The position numbers and the translations under genes are program-made. Below the pieces are notes generated by a model that was not told where the DNA came from, did not search any database, and saw nothing but the letters and a program-made list of their open reading frames with translations. From Opitutaceae bacterium (lineage in GTDB: Bacteria > Verrucomicrobiota > Verrucomicrobiia > Opitutales > Opitutaceae), in NCBI GenBank assembly GCA_028280945.1, contig JANQKV010000004.1, positions 124,001-188,000 of the forward strand: 64,000 nucleotides of DNA, given 5' to 3'. Below, in pieces: positions 16,837 through 25,610 of the stretch. Every line of letters begins with the position of its first letter. Positions within the stretch are counted from its first letter, which is position 1.

Positions 16837-17571
16837 TCAGGAGGTCTCGGGTGTCGCCCGGATGATGTCGTCGTCGCCGGTGAGTTCGATCACGTGGTTC
16901 GGAGGCACGATCAGGAAGCGTTGCTCATCCCAGTCGCCGGAGAGCAAGGCCTGCAGCAGAGCCGGATCGCCCGGCACCTTCCGAAATCCCCAGCCTTGGC
17001 AGGCGGCACACGTCTTGGTGTAATTCACCTCCGCATCCGCGTTGCCCAGACCCAGCCCCACGTAGGCCGCCTCCTGATAGTGCGCCAACGCCGAGCGGTC
17101 CATCTCGAGCAGGTATTCGACATCATCCTCCTCGTAGTCCTCGGCGTATTGATTTCTCAAATACGCCTCACGTTCCGGGCCCGGCGAGGCATGGCCGCGG
17201 ATCCAACCGGGATTATACCAATACGTGCCCGGGTGCTCCTTTTGATGCTGCGCATAGCGGTCCTTGTCGCCGAGAAACAGGGTCACGCAGTCATGCGCGC
17301 GGGCGATGACCAGCGGGCAACGCGCATGCCGCAGATTCTCCACGCCCCGGCCACACAGTCCGTAGACCAGGACAATGGTCTCCACGGCCGGGTTCGCCTC
17401 AGCTCCATCGATGGCTTGCTGCAATTCACGCTGCAGGACCGAGGGATTTTCGTGCAGTCCCATGGGCATGAAAGTCATTTCCGCCACATGATCCGCCCCG
17501 GAGAGAAAGTGCCTCACTTCAGGCTCAAGAACCGCGCAGGCGATAACGGCAATTTTAGACGATTTGGGCAC
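16837..17571 (-). CDS. DUF1638 family protein
   Basis: A 244-residue protein matching the DUF1638 pattern: IAVIACAVLEPEVRHFL at the N-terminus, IVLVYGLCGRGVENL (GLCG motif), and LVIARAHDCVTLFLGDKDRY (R-A-H-D-C). From memory, DUF1638 proteins are encoded beside UroD/MtaA-like and corrinoid proteins; their activity is not established. Conserved Cys and His residues suggest metal binding. Initiation appears to be GTG at 17571. It is the first gene of the minus-strand operon, divergent from the corrinoid protein gene. Confidence 0.75.
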   Translation of the reverse strand: MPKSSKIAVIACAVLEPEVRHFLSGADHVAEMTFMPMGLHENPSVLQRELQQAIDGAEANPAVETIVLVYGLCGRGVENLRHARCPLVIARAHDCVTLFLGDKDRYAQHQKEHPGTYWYNPGWIRGHASPGPEREAYLRNQYAEDYEEDDVEYLLEMDRSALAHYQEAAYVGLGLGNADAEVNYTKTCAACQGWGFRKVPGDPALLQALLSGDWDEQRFLIVPPNHVIELTGDDDIIRATPETS

Positions 17572-17686
17572 GACTCAGAAACTACAACTCAGGGGAAACG
17601 GGGCAGGGTTGCACCGTTACATCAACGATTCATCCATCTGACAACGCACAGACCATGTATTTTTTGGGATATTCTTTGTGCTTTTC

Positions 17687-17699
17687 GAACGATCGGTTC
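17687..17699. promoter_or_regulatory. Candidate operator in the divergent corrinoid promoter region
   Basis: GAAC-GATCG-GTTC is an inverted repeat in the 172-bp gap between the divergent DUF1638 and corrinoid genes, 45 bp before the corrinoid ATG. AT-rich DNA just before it (about 17656-17686) could be promoter sequence. No regulator gene lies nearby. Confidence 0.35.
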
Positions 17700-17743
17700 A
17701 CTTGGGATTTACAGCGTATTCCTCGCTACCTAAACCTCGCTCC

Positions 17744-18379
17744 ATGCCCCCTCCCCTCAATGATCTTACTGCCGCCGTCGCTGCCGGTAAACGGAAAGAC
17801 ACCGCGCGACTCACCCAAGAACTGCTCGATAGCGGGATGGAACCGCAAAAGATCGTCGAAGACGGCCTCGTGCCGGGCATGGCGATCATCGGCGAGAAGT
17901 TTAAAAACAACGAAATCTTCGTGCCTGAGATGCTCATCGCCGCCCGCTCCATGAAAGGCGCGTTGGCTCTGCTCGAACCCCATCTGGTGGAAGCGGGGGT
18001 GAAGCCTGAATACACCGTTGTCATCGGCACGGTCCAGGGTGACCTGCACGACATCGGCAAGAACCTCATCGGCATGATGTGGAAGGGCGCCGGGTTTGAA
18101 GTGGTTGATCTCGGCACCAACGTCGCTCCCGAAACCTACCTGCAGGCAGCTATCGAACACAAACCGCAGATCGTCGGGCTCTCCGCGCTGCTCACCACCA
18201 CCATGCCCGCCATGCGTGAGACGGTGAAACTGCTGCGCGAATCCGATCAGGTGGATGCCAAGATCATGGTCGGCGGTGCACCGATCACCCCGACCTTTGC
18301 CGAAGAAATCGGGGCCGACGGCTACGCCGCCGACGCCGGTTCCGCCGTGGAGGTGGCCCAAGGTCTCGTGGCCGCCTGA
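17744..18379 (+). CDS. Corrinoid (B12-binding) methyl-carrier protein
   Basis: A 211-residue protein of the MtaC/MtbC/methionine-synthase B12-module type. Residues 1-85 form the helical cap (VEDGLVPGMAIIGEKFKNNE, FVPEMLIAARSMKGAL). The Rossmann domain follows, with the cobalt-ligand motif GDLHDIGKN (D-x-H-x-x-G; His about 102), then VDLGTNVAPE, GLSALLTTTM and VGGAPITPTFAEEIGADGYAADA. This carrier is methylated at cobalt and hands the methyl group between two methyltransferases. The start at MPPPLND was chosen, since the upstream extension is not family-like. It is followed by two UroD-like genes on the same strand. No reductive activator (RamA/DUF4445-like) gene is seen in the window. Confidence 0.92.
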   Translation: MPPPLNDLTAAVAAGKRKDTARLTQELLDSGMEPQKIVEDGLVPGMAIIGEKFKNNEIFVPEMLIAARSMKGALALLEPHLVEAGVKPEYTVVIGTVQGDLHDIGKNLIGMMWKGAGFEVVDLGTNVAPETYLQAAIEHKPQIVGLSALLTTTMPAMRETVKLLRESDQVDAKIMVGGAPITPTFAEEIGADGYAADAGSAVEVAQGLVAA

Positions 18380-18414
18380 GTGGTCTGCGATAATCGCACT
18401 CACGAGGTGCTGTC

Positions 18415-19500
18415 GTGACCACCCCGCCCATGACCGGACGCGAGCGCGTCAACCGCATGTTTATGCGGCAGGATCAGGACCGCATTCCGCGACACGATTC
18501 GTTCTGGCCGGAAACCATCGCCCGTTGGCAGCGTGAAGGCCTGCAGTGGGATCAGAGTGATGCGCTGCGGCTGCTCGGCAGCGATTTCCAGGTCCTGTGC
18601 TGGGCCTGGCCCGCCCCCTTCCCAGGCCAGCGCGAGGTGCTCGATCAGGATGACGAAACCGAAACCGTGCGTGACGACTGGGGCGGCATCGGTCGGTTCT
18701 GGAAAGGTCGATCCGGCACACCCGAACACATTGGTTTTGGATGCGATTCCCCCGAGGCCTGGCACAAAACCTACCGTCCCGCCATGCTCGCGGCCGCCAA
18801 CCAGATCAATATCCCGCTGGCGGTCCGGCGCTACCGCGAAGCGCGCACTCTGGGCAAATGGACGTATCTTTCCGGCGTCGAAGGATTCGAGGCCTTGCGC
18901 CGACTGATCGGCGATGAAACGAGCCTGTGTTCCATGATCGAGGAACCCGAGTGGATTCGCGACATCGTGAATGTGCACACCGAAATCGTGCTGCGGTGGT
19001 TCGAAGATCTCCTGGCGGCCGGGGTCGAACCCGACGGACTCTGGATCTACGGCGACATGGCCTACAACCACGCCACGATGTGTTCGCCCGCCATGTATCG
19101 TGATCTGGTCTGGCCTTCCCACCAACGTATCGCGAAGTGGGCGCACGACCACAACCTGCGGTTCATCTATCACACCGACGGTCGCATCAGCGGTGTCCTC
19201 GACCTGCTCATTGAGGCGGGTGTCGACTGCTTGCAGCCCATCGAGGCCAAGGCAGGCATGGATATCCGGGAGTTCGCGCCCACCCACGGCGACCGCCTCG
19301 CGATGTTTGGCAACATCGACGTGATGAAAATGACCACCAACGACCAAACGGTCATCGAGGAGGAAATCCGCACCAAGTTTGCCGCGGGCATGGCGACCCG
19401 CGGCTACGCCTACCACTCGGATCACTCCGTGCCACCGCAAGTGAGCTGGGACACCTACTGCACCATCATCGACTTGGTGGACCGCTACGGCCAATACTAA
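18415..19500 (+). CDS. UroD/MtaA-like protein 3 (putative corrinoid methyltransferase)
   Basis: A 361-residue UroD-superfamily protein beginning near MTGRERVNRMFMRQDQDRIPRHDSFWP. DGLWIYGDMAYNHATMCSPAMY is the mid-barrel strand. LRFIYHTDGRISGVLDLLIEAG has HTDG at the position of the MtaA zinc motif (the histidine kept, cysteine replaced). CLQPIEAKAGMDIREFAPTHG and LAMFGNIDVMKM complete the pattern. GTG at 18415 is taken as start; an ATG five codons later is equally possible. It lies 35 bp after the corrinoid protein gene, so the two are likely co-transcribed. Confidence 0.8.
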   Translation: MTTPPMTGRERVNRMFMRQDQDRIPRHDSFWPETIARWQREGLQWDQSDALRLLGSDFQVLCWAWPAPFPGQREVLDQDDETETVRDDWGGIGRFWKGRSGTPEHIGFGCDSPEAWHKTYRPAMLAAANQINIPLAVRRYREARTLGKWTYLSGVEGFEALRRLIGDETSLCSMIEEPEWIRDIVNVHTEIVLRWFEDLLAAGVEPDGLWIYGDMAYNHATMCSPAMYRDLVWPSHQRIAKWAHDHNLRFIYHTDGRISGVLDLLIEAGVDCLQPIEAKAGMDIREFAPTHGDRLAMFGNIDVMKMTTNDQTVIEEEIRTKFAAGMATRGYAYHSDHSVPPQVSWDTYCTIIDLVDRYGQY

Positions 19501-19543
19501 GGCAGCTCCCACGCGCCCGGCTCTCTCCCAACCCTTACCTGGT

Positions 19544-20803
19544 ATGACCTCCCGCGAAAAAGTTCTCCTCGCTCTCAACCATCAAGCCGGTCCGGTGCCG
19601 GTAGACTTCGGCAGCACCGGACTCACCGGCCTCCACGTCAGCTGCATCGCCGAGCTGCGCGCCCACTTTGGACTGCCGGCCCATCCGATCAAGGTATGGG
19701 AACCGTTCCAGATGCTGGGTGAGGTGGAGGACGACCTCGCCGATGCCATGGGATCGGACTGCGTGGGCGTCATGGGCCGCGGCACCATGTTTGGCTTCAA
19801 CAACGAAGGGTGGCAGGAGTGGCGGACGCCCTGGGGACAGGAGGTCCTGGTGCCGGGTGAGTTTCGCACCACCCGCAACGAAAAGGGCGACGTGTTCATC
19901 TATCCCAAGGGCAACACAGCGGTGCCGCCCAGCGGTCACCTGCCCGCCACCGGCTACTTTTTTGATGCCATCGTGCGACAGTCCCCCATCGATGAAGACA
20001 ACCTCGACCCGACGGATAACTTTGAGGAGTTTAAACTGCTGGCGGAAGCCGACCTCGACTATGCGCGCACCGAGTTTGGCAAGCGGACGGACGATCCGCG
20101 CACGGTGGTTTCCGGAATCGGCGGAACGGGCTTCGGGGACGTGGCCCTCGTGCCCGCTCCTTTCCTGGAAAATCCCAAGGGCATTCGTGATATCGCCGAG
20201 TGGTATATGATCCTCCTGGAGGAGCCGGATTACGTGCACGCGATTTTCGAGCATCAGTGCACCATCGCACTGCAAAACCTTGCGACCTACGCGGAAATCG
20301 CCGGCGACCGCATGGATGTGATCATGATCTGCGGCACCGACTTTGGCACCCAGGATTCGCAGTTTTGCTCCCCCCAGACTTTTGACGAACTCTACGCCCC
20401 TTACTACCGGCGGGTGAATGACTGGATCCACGAGCATACGACGTGGAAAACGTTTAAACACTCCTGCGGCGCGGTGAGGCCGCTGATCGACAAGTTCATT
20501 GACTGCGGCTTCGACATCCTGAACCCCGTGCAGTGCTCCGCCAAGGGAATGGAACCCGCTCAACTCAAAGCCGACTTTGGTGACCGGCTTGTTTTCTGGG
20601 GCGGCGGCGTCGACACCCAACACACCCTGCCGTTCGGCACCCCGGAGGACGTGCGCGAGGAAGTGCTTGAGCGCCTGAAGCTGTTTTCGCCCAACGGCGG
20701 ATTCATCTTCAATACCATCCACAACACCCAGGCGCGCACCCCGGTTAAAAACATCGTCGCGATGGTGGATGCAGTCGCCGAGTTCAACACCGCCGGAAGC
20801 TGA
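19544..20803 (+). CDS. UroD/MtaA-like protein 4 with intact zinc motif
   Basis: A 419-residue UroD-superfamily protein, longer than its three neighbours. It opens MTSREKVLLALNHQAGPVPVDFG. Its KTFKHSCGAVRPLIDKFIDCG contains H-x-C-G plus a downstream Cys, the zinc-binding pattern of MtaA-type methylcobamide methyltransferases. ILNPVQCSAKGMEPAQLKADFG and LVFWGGGVDTQHTLPFGTPEDV follow, the latter close to the MtaA/CmuA 'GG.d.q..l..gtpeev' block. Of the four paralogues it is the best candidate for active zinc-dependent methyl transfer. It lies 43 bp after UroD-like 3. Confidence 0.83.
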   Translation: MTSREKVLLALNHQAGPVPVDFGSTGLTGLHVSCIAELRAHFGLPAHPIKVWEPFQMLGEVEDDLADAMGSDCVGVMGRGTMFGFNNEGWQEWRTPWGQEVLVPGEFRTTRNEKGDVFIYPKGNTAVPPSGHLPATGYFFDAIVRQSPIDEDNLDPTDNFEEFKLLAEADLDYARTEFGKRTDDPRTVVSGIGGTGFGDVALVPAPFLENPKGIRDIAEWYMILLEEPDYVHAIFEHQCTIALQNLATYAEIAGDRMDVIMICGTDFGTQDSQFCSPQTFDELYAPYYRRVNDWIHEHTTWKTFKHSCGAVRPLIDKFIDCGFDILNPVQCSAKGMEPAQLKADFGDRLVFWGGGVDTQHTLPFGTPEDVREEVLERLKLFSPNGGFIFNTIHNTQARTPVKNIVAMVDAVAEFNTAGS

Positions 20804-20885
20804 TCCACACCTGTTGGTTCATCCGTTGTAACTGTCTCATAACGGGGATTGAACTGCGCCCCCGAAACACCAAGGTTGCCGCCTC

Positions 20886-21683
20886 ATGCGTTACATCCGT
20901 CACCTTACCCCCGACGGTCCCGCTTGGGCCACCCTCACGCCGGATGGCGATACCCGGGCCATCGCCGGAGATTTGTTTGGTGACTTCACGGTAACGGACC
21001 GGCACGTCACTCCAACTCAGGTGCTCGCGCCCATCGCCCCGACTCACATCATCGGGATCGGACTCAACTACCGTAAACACGCCGCGGAAGGCGGCAAAGC
21101 CGTGCCGGAGCGGCCCATGTGGTTCATGAAGACCACCACGAGTGTGCAACACCCGGGTGAACCGATCGAGCTTCCTGCCTCCGCCCATGAAGTGGATTAC
21201 GAGGGTGAGCTGGCCATTGTGATCGGTCGCGACGCCAAAAACGTGTCGCCTGCGGACGCCATCGATTACGTGCTCGGTTATACCGTCGCGATCGACGTTT
21301 CGGCGCGGGATTGGCAGTTCAAACTCGGGGGCGGCCAGTTCAACCACGCCAAGAGTTTTGACACCTTTTGCCCGCTCGGCCCGTTCCTCGTCGATACCAC
21401 CGAGATGACCGACCCGGACAACCTCCGGTTGAGCACCCAGGTCAACGGCGAGGTGCGGCAGGACTCGTCGACCGCCGACATGGTTTTCGACGTGCGCACC
21501 CTCGTTTCATTCCTGAGCACCGACCGCACCCTGCCCGCCGGCACCGTTATCCTGACCGGCACCCCTGAAGGCGTCGGCTACGCACGCACGCCCCCGCTCT
21601 GGCTCAAACCCGGCGATACGATCCAGGTCAACGTGGAAGGCATCGGAACCCTGAGCAATCCGGTCGTGGCGGCGCAATCCTGA
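20886..21683 (+). CDS. Fumarylacetoacetate hydrolase (FAH) family protein
   Basis: A 265-residue FAH-fold protein. The family includes 2-keto-4-pentenoate hydratases, ketoacid decarboxylases and acylpyruvases. IIGIGLNYRKHAAE is the conserved opening of the catalytic domain. EVDYEGELAIVIGRDAKNV carries the metal-binding ExE, and GYTVAIDVSARDWQF the following D. KSFDTFCPLGPFLV, VILTGTPEGVGYARTPPLWLKPGD and EGIGTLSNPV are family hallmarks. It lies 82 bp after UroD-like 4 on the same strand and may process the keto-acid or dienol left after demethylation; that link is inference. Confidence 0.88.
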   Translation: MRYIRHLTPDGPAWATLTPDGDTRAIAGDLFGDFTVTDRHVTPTQVLAPIAPTHIIGIGLNYRKHAAEGGKAVPERPMWFMKTTTSVQHPGEPIELPASAHEVDYEGELAIVIGRDAKNVSPADAIDYVLGYTVAIDVSARDWQFKLGGGQFNHAKSFDTFCPLGPFLVDTTEMTDPDNLRLSTQVNGEVRQDSSTADMVFDVRTLVSFLSTDRTLPAGTVILTGTPEGVGYARTPPLWLKPGDTIQVNVEGIGTLSNPVVAAQS

Positions 21684-21883
21684 GACGGCCCCGAAGCTGT
21701 TCACACGGGTCAAATTGAGATCCGTAACTGTATTGACACACTCACTACAGCATAGGTGCACATTTTAATGCCTAATCATCAGCACTTTGCATAGGATTAG
21801 ACCGTTGAATCCTGCGGCATTATGCTCAGTAGTTCATCCGCCCCTCACAAGTTATTCACAATTCTGACCACCTTTCGTCTCAG

Positions 21884-22540
21884 TTACTGCCCGGCCGCTC
21901 CCAAACCCCACTCCCGGGCATGCAGCAATAAATCGGGGCGCACATCCGTCGCGCCGGCATCGCGGAGTTCCGCCTCGGAGTGAGTGCCTGTCGTCACCCC
22001 ATAAAAGGCCCAGCCACTGGCCCGGGCCGCCGCCACATCGTAGGGCGAATCCCCCACGAGGCAGGTGGTGGCATCCGAGGCCTTCAGCCTGTCCCGCATC
22101 CAAGCATTAAATTCCGGGGCCGGTTTCAGCCAGTTGGTGTCACCCGCCCCCACAACATCATCGAGCCACGGGCTGAGGCCCAGATGTTCGCAGACCCGCC
22201 GGGCCGAGGGACCGTGTTTGTTGGTGAACACCGCCGTCTGAAACCCATGGGATTTCAACTCGCGCAGCAGCAGTTCGGCCCCCGGGAACGCCACCACGTC
22301 GTCCAGCATCGTTTGGTCCCAATGCGGCCGGTAAATGGCCAGCGCCTCTTCAATCCGATCCGGAGGCACGAAGTTGCTCATCGCCTTGGGCAGCCCTCCG
22401 CCAATGGCTCGCCGCACTTGCTCATAAGTGGGAGCCGGCAACCCCAGCTGTGGCAGCGTGTAGGCGTAACAGCGGTGAATCGCCGGCAAATGATCGATGA
22501 GCGTGCCGTCGAGATCAAAGAGGAAGGTGCGCAAACGCAT
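21884..22540 (-). CDS. HAD-family phosphatase
   Basis: A 218-residue HAD hydrolase of the phosphoglycolate phosphatase-like type. Motif I is FLFDLDGTLID (nucleophile Asp), motif II TAVFTNKHG, the conserved lysine LKPAPEFN, and motif III CLVGDSPYDVAAARASGW. The alpha-helical cap follows motif I. The start at MRLRTFLFDLDGT is unambiguous. It is divergent from the lipid-transport operon with 85 bp between. The preceding 200 bp (21684-21883) hold no gene, and the substrate is not predictable. Confidence 0.88.
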   Translation of the reverse strand: MRLRTFLFDLDGTLIDHLPAIHRCYAYTLPQLGLPAPTYEQVRRAIGGGLPKAMSNFVPPDRIEEALAIYRPHWDQTMLDDVVAFPGAELLLRELKSHGFQTAVFTNKHGPSARRVCEHLGLSPWLDDVVGAGDTNWLKPAPEFNAWMRDRLKASDATTCLVGDSPYDVAAARASGWAFYGVTTGTHSEAELRDAGATDVRPDLLLHAREWGLGAAGQ

Positions 22541-22625
22541 ACCCTGCCAACTTCGCGCAACGCATTCGCCTGTCGCAACAAATTTGGTTTTGCGACCCGG
22601 CTCGCATTCACTGAACGTCGATTCG

Positions 22626-23750
22626 ATGCCCGCCTCGACCGATGTCCCGGCCACCGCTGATCTCCGGTCCGACGAGTCCGGGATCACCATCGTCCTGCGC
22701 GGCTCTTGGCGGATCACCGCTACCTATCCCAATTGGGCCGAAGTCATCGGCGATACGCCACCGGCCAATCTGAATTTTGATCTGACTGACCTCGGCCGTT
22801 GGGACACCTCGGTGGTTCTCTTCATCGCCGGCGCCGCCCAGTGGTCGCGGTTGCACGGAGTGTATTGTGACTTCAAGCCCTTGCCCGATTCGCTGCGCCG
22901 TTTGGTGGGGCACTTCGAGGACAAGACGCGCCATCCGGTGCCACCAAGCCGTCCCCACGACTTCCTCGCCACGGTGGGGCGCGCTTCGTTGGACGTGCTG
23001 GAGCAGTCGCGCCAGTACGCCAGTTTCGTTGGCGAGTGCACCTTGAGTTTCCTCTACCTTGCCCGCCACCCGCACAAGTTTCGCTGGCGCGACACCATCT
23101 CCGAAATGCAACGCTGCGGCGCCATGGCGCTCCCCATCACGGGACTCATTGCTTTCTTGGTGGGAGTGATTCTGGCCTACTCCGGCGCGATCATCTTGCG
23201 CCAGTTTGGCGGCGACATCTGGGTGGCTGACCTCGTCGGTGTCACCATGACCCGAGAAATGGCGGCCATGATGACCGCCATCGTGCTGGCCGGGCGCACC
23301 GGGGCTGCCTTTGCTGCGGAGATTGGCAACATGCGGGCAAATGAAGAAGTGGACGCGCTGACCACGCTGGGGATCCGACCCATCGATTTTTTGGTCATCC
23401 CCCGGCTCGTCGCCCTCGGGGTGATGATGCCCCTGCTCGCGCTCTACGCCAACGCGCTCGGGGTCATCGGCGGCATGACCATCGCCTGGGTCCTGTTGGA
23501 TATCCCTCCTCCCGCCTTCTGGGTCGAGATGCTGACCATCGTCGACATGTCCGACCTCATGACCGGCCTCATCAAGGCGGCGGTTTTCGGGGCCATCATC
23601 GGATTCGCTGGCTGCCTGCGCGGACTACAGGCCAGCCGCAGCGCCGCGGGCGTCGGTGAAGCCGCCACCTCGGCGGTCGTCACCGCCATCCTGCTCATCA
23701 TCCTCTTCGACGCGATTTTCGCGGTCATCTTCAACGCTCTCGGCTGGTGA
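22626..23750 (+). CDS. MlaE-type ABC lipid transport permease with N-terminal STAS-like domain
   Basis: A 374-residue inner-membrane permease. The first ~115 residues (ITIVLRGSWRITATYP, FDLTDLGRWDTSVVLFIAGA) look like a STAS domain, the part supplied by MlaB in E. coli, here fused. The C-terminal ~250 residues are MlaE-like: MALPITGLIAFLVGVILAY, MTAIVLAGRTGAAFAAEIG with the conserved ExG, VDALTTLGIRPIDFLVIPR, and four to five membrane helices. It starts the operon permease-ATPase-MCE-lipoprotein and overlaps the ATPase start (GTGA). The family moves phospholipids between inner and outer membranes. Confidence 0.9.
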   Translation: MPASTDVPATADLRSDESGITIVLRGSWRITATYPNWAEVIGDTPPANLNFDLTDLGRWDTSVVLFIAGAAQWSRLHGVYCDFKPLPDSLRRLVGHFEDKTRHPVPPSRPHDFLATVGRASLDVLEQSRQYASFVGECTLSFLYLARHPHKFRWRDTISEMQRCGAMALPITGLIAFLVGVILAYSGAIILRQFGGDIWVADLVGVTMTREMAAMMTAIVLAGRTGAAFAAEIGNMRANEEVDALTTLGIRPIDFLVIPRLVALGVMMPLLALYANALGVIGGMTIAWVLLDIPPPAFWVEMLTIVDMSDLMTGLIKAAVFGAIIGFAGCLRGLQASRSAAGVGEAATSAVVTAILLIILFDAIFAVIFNALGW

Positions 23751-24529
23751 ATACGGCAACCCCAACCCCCGCCATCAGAGCCACGGACCTCGCGTGCGGT
23801 TACGACGGTGTGCCCATCATGGAGCATCTCAACTTCTCCGTGAATCCGGGGGAGATTTTCTTCATCATCGGTGGCTCCGGTTGCGGCAAAAGTACCTTGC
23901 TGCGGCATTTGATCGGACTGCAGCCCGCCATTACCGGCGACATTGAAGTGTTCGGAGAGTCGTTTGTGCAGGCCACGATCGAACGGCGGCGCGCCCTGCT
24001 GAAAACCTTTGGCGTGCTCTACCAGGGAAGCGCGTTGTGGTCGTCCCTGACCCTGGAAGAAAACGTGATGTTGCCCCTCGAGGAATACACCGACCTTTCC
24101 AAGCAGGATCGCGAGCGCGTCGCCTGCCTGAAGCTCGCCCAGGTCGGGCTTACGGGTTTCGCGGATTACTACCCATCCGAAATCTCCGGCGGGATGAAAA
24201 AGCGGGCGGGACTGGCCCGCGCCCTGGCCCTCGACCCCGCCATCGTGTTCTTTGATGAACCCTCCGCCGGACTGGATCCGATCACCTCCCGCGAACTCGA
24301 CGATCTGATCAAACAGGTCAGCTCCGAACAAGGGACCACCTGTGTCATCGTTTCCCACGAACTCGCCTCCATTTTCTCCATCGGCCACCGCGTGATCCTG
24401 CTCGAAAAACAGGCGCGCACCATCATCGCCGAAGGGCCGCCCCGGGAACTCGCCGCCGGCAGCAATGACCCGCGCGTGCTGGAGTTCCTGCACCGGGGCG
24501 ACATCGCGCCTCCCCCGGCTGCCGGCTGA
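23747..24529 (+). CDS. MlaF-type ABC transporter ATPase
   Basis: A 260-residue ABC ATPase starting at GTG within the permease stop. Walker A GGSGCGKST, Q-loop GVLYQGSALWSSLTLEEN, signature SGGMKKRAGLARALALDP and Walker B IVFFDEPSAGLDP, with the H-loop in VIVSHE, are all intact. 'QGSALW' followed by 'SGGM.KR' is characteristic of the Mla/Ttg2/TrigalDG3 lipid subfamily. It works with the adjacent permease and MCE protein. Confidence 0.93.
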   Translation: MNTATPTPAIRATDLACGYDGVPIMEHLNFSVNPGEIFFIIGGSGCGKSTLLRHLIGLQPAITGDIEVFGESFVQATIERRRALLKTFGVLYQGSALWSSLTLEENVMLPLEEYTDLSKQDRERVACLKLAQVGLTGFADYYPSEISGGMKKRAGLARALALDPAIVFFDEPSAGLDPITSRELDDLIKQVSSEQGTTCVIVSHELASIFSIGHRVILLEKQARTIIAEGPPRELAAGSNDPRVLEFLHRGDIAPPPAAG

Positions 24530-24584
24530 TTTCACCCCCCACTCGTTCTCGTCTTTCCCGCCAAACTCCCTCCTCCTTTTTACC

Positions 24585-25589
24585 GTGAAGACCAAGGTCA
24601 GTCCCACCGTCGTCGGCTTTTTTGTCCTCGGCGCACTGCTGCTCGGCATCGTCGCCCTCATGTCGTTCGGCTCGTTCAACTTCTTGACCAAGCCCGAACG
24701 GTTCATGGTCTACTTCGACGAGAGCGTGTCGGGGCTCGACCTCGGGTCCGCCGTAAAGTTTCGCGGGGTGCGTGTCGGCCGGGTCTCGCAGGTCAGCATC
24801 ACCTACGATCCCGCCACCCAGGACTCCGTTGTCGCCGTGTTGTGCGAATTTAATCGCAATGTGCTGACCGACCCCGCCGGCAACCCCATCGACCTGGCCG
24901 ATCGCGCGGAGTTGGAAGAGCTCATCGCTGCCGGCCTGCGTGCCGAACTCGGCATCGCCGGCCTTGCCACCGGCCTGCTCTACGTGGAGCTCGACATGAA
25001 GGATCCGAGCGAACACCCGGTGCCCGAGCGTAATCTCGTGCCAGTGGACTTTGCCATCATCCCGGCCGTCCCCTCGGCCATCTCGGAGTTCCAGGCCTCC
25101 CTTGGCCAGATTCTCAACAACATCAAGGACGTGGACCTCGCCGGCCTCGCCCGGGAAATGCACGGCCTCCTCAGCGACACCCGCGAGCAGATCCAAAATC
25201 TGGATACAACCGGCATCTCGACGGAGATCACCTCCACGGCCCGGGCTTATCGCAAAATTGCCGAAGCCCCGGAAATTCCCTCGATCCTCACCAATCTCGA
25301 CGGCGCCCTGGTCGACTTGCGCTCGACCCTGGAACAGATCGACGAGTCGGTTGGCCCCACGGCCGAGGAGCTTGCCCTCACCCTGCAACGCCTGCGCGAA
25401 AACCTGGATGCCCTGGAAGACGCCACCACCAAAGCCTCCCGCTTCATCACGGCGCAAAACGGACTGGGCACCGAAGCCGCCGATGCCCTGCGCCAATTGG
25501 GCGATGCCGCCCGCGCCGTGGGACGCCTGGCCGACTTCCTCGAACGCAACCCCAACGCTTTGCTGACCGGGCGTCGTCCGCCCGAGTAA
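24585..25589 (+). CDS. MCE/MlaD family lipid-binding protein
   Basis: A 334-residue protein with one N-terminal transmembrane helix (VVGFFVLGALLLGIVALMSF) and an MCE domain at residues ~40-150 (FDESVSGLDLGSAVKFRGVRVGRVSQV). The C-terminal half is a helical coiled-coil region (VDLRSTLEQIDESVGPTAEEL, LALTLQRLRENLDAL), as in longer PqiB/MlaD-like proteins that form needles or tubes across the periplasm. GTG at 24585 gives the family-typical start V-K-T-K-V-S-P-T-V-V-G. Third gene of the lipid transport operon. Confidence 0.9.
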   Translation: MKTKVSPTVVGFFVLGALLLGIVALMSFGSFNFLTKPERFMVYFDESVSGLDLGSAVKFRGVRVGRVSQVSITYDPATQDSVVAVLCEFNRNVLTDPAGNPIDLADRAELEELIAAGLRAELGIAGLATGLLYVELDMKDPSEHPVPERNLVPVDFAIIPAVPSAISEFQASLGQILNNIKDVDLAGLAREMHGLLSDTREQIQNLDTTGISTEITSTARAYRKIAEAPEIPSILTNLDGALVDLRSTLEQIDESVGPTAEELALTLQRLRENLDALEDATTKASRFITAQNGLGTEAADALRQLGDAARAVGRLADFLERNPNALLTGRRPPE

Positions 25590-25610
25590 GGCATTTCTAC
25601 CGCACCTCTC

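Noticed and set aside
14555-20803. Haem biosynthesis (hemE) assignment for the UroD-like proteins
   Set aside because: Four paralogues cluster with a corrinoid protein and DUF1638, and the MtaA-style motifs fit better than the porphyrin-binding pattern.
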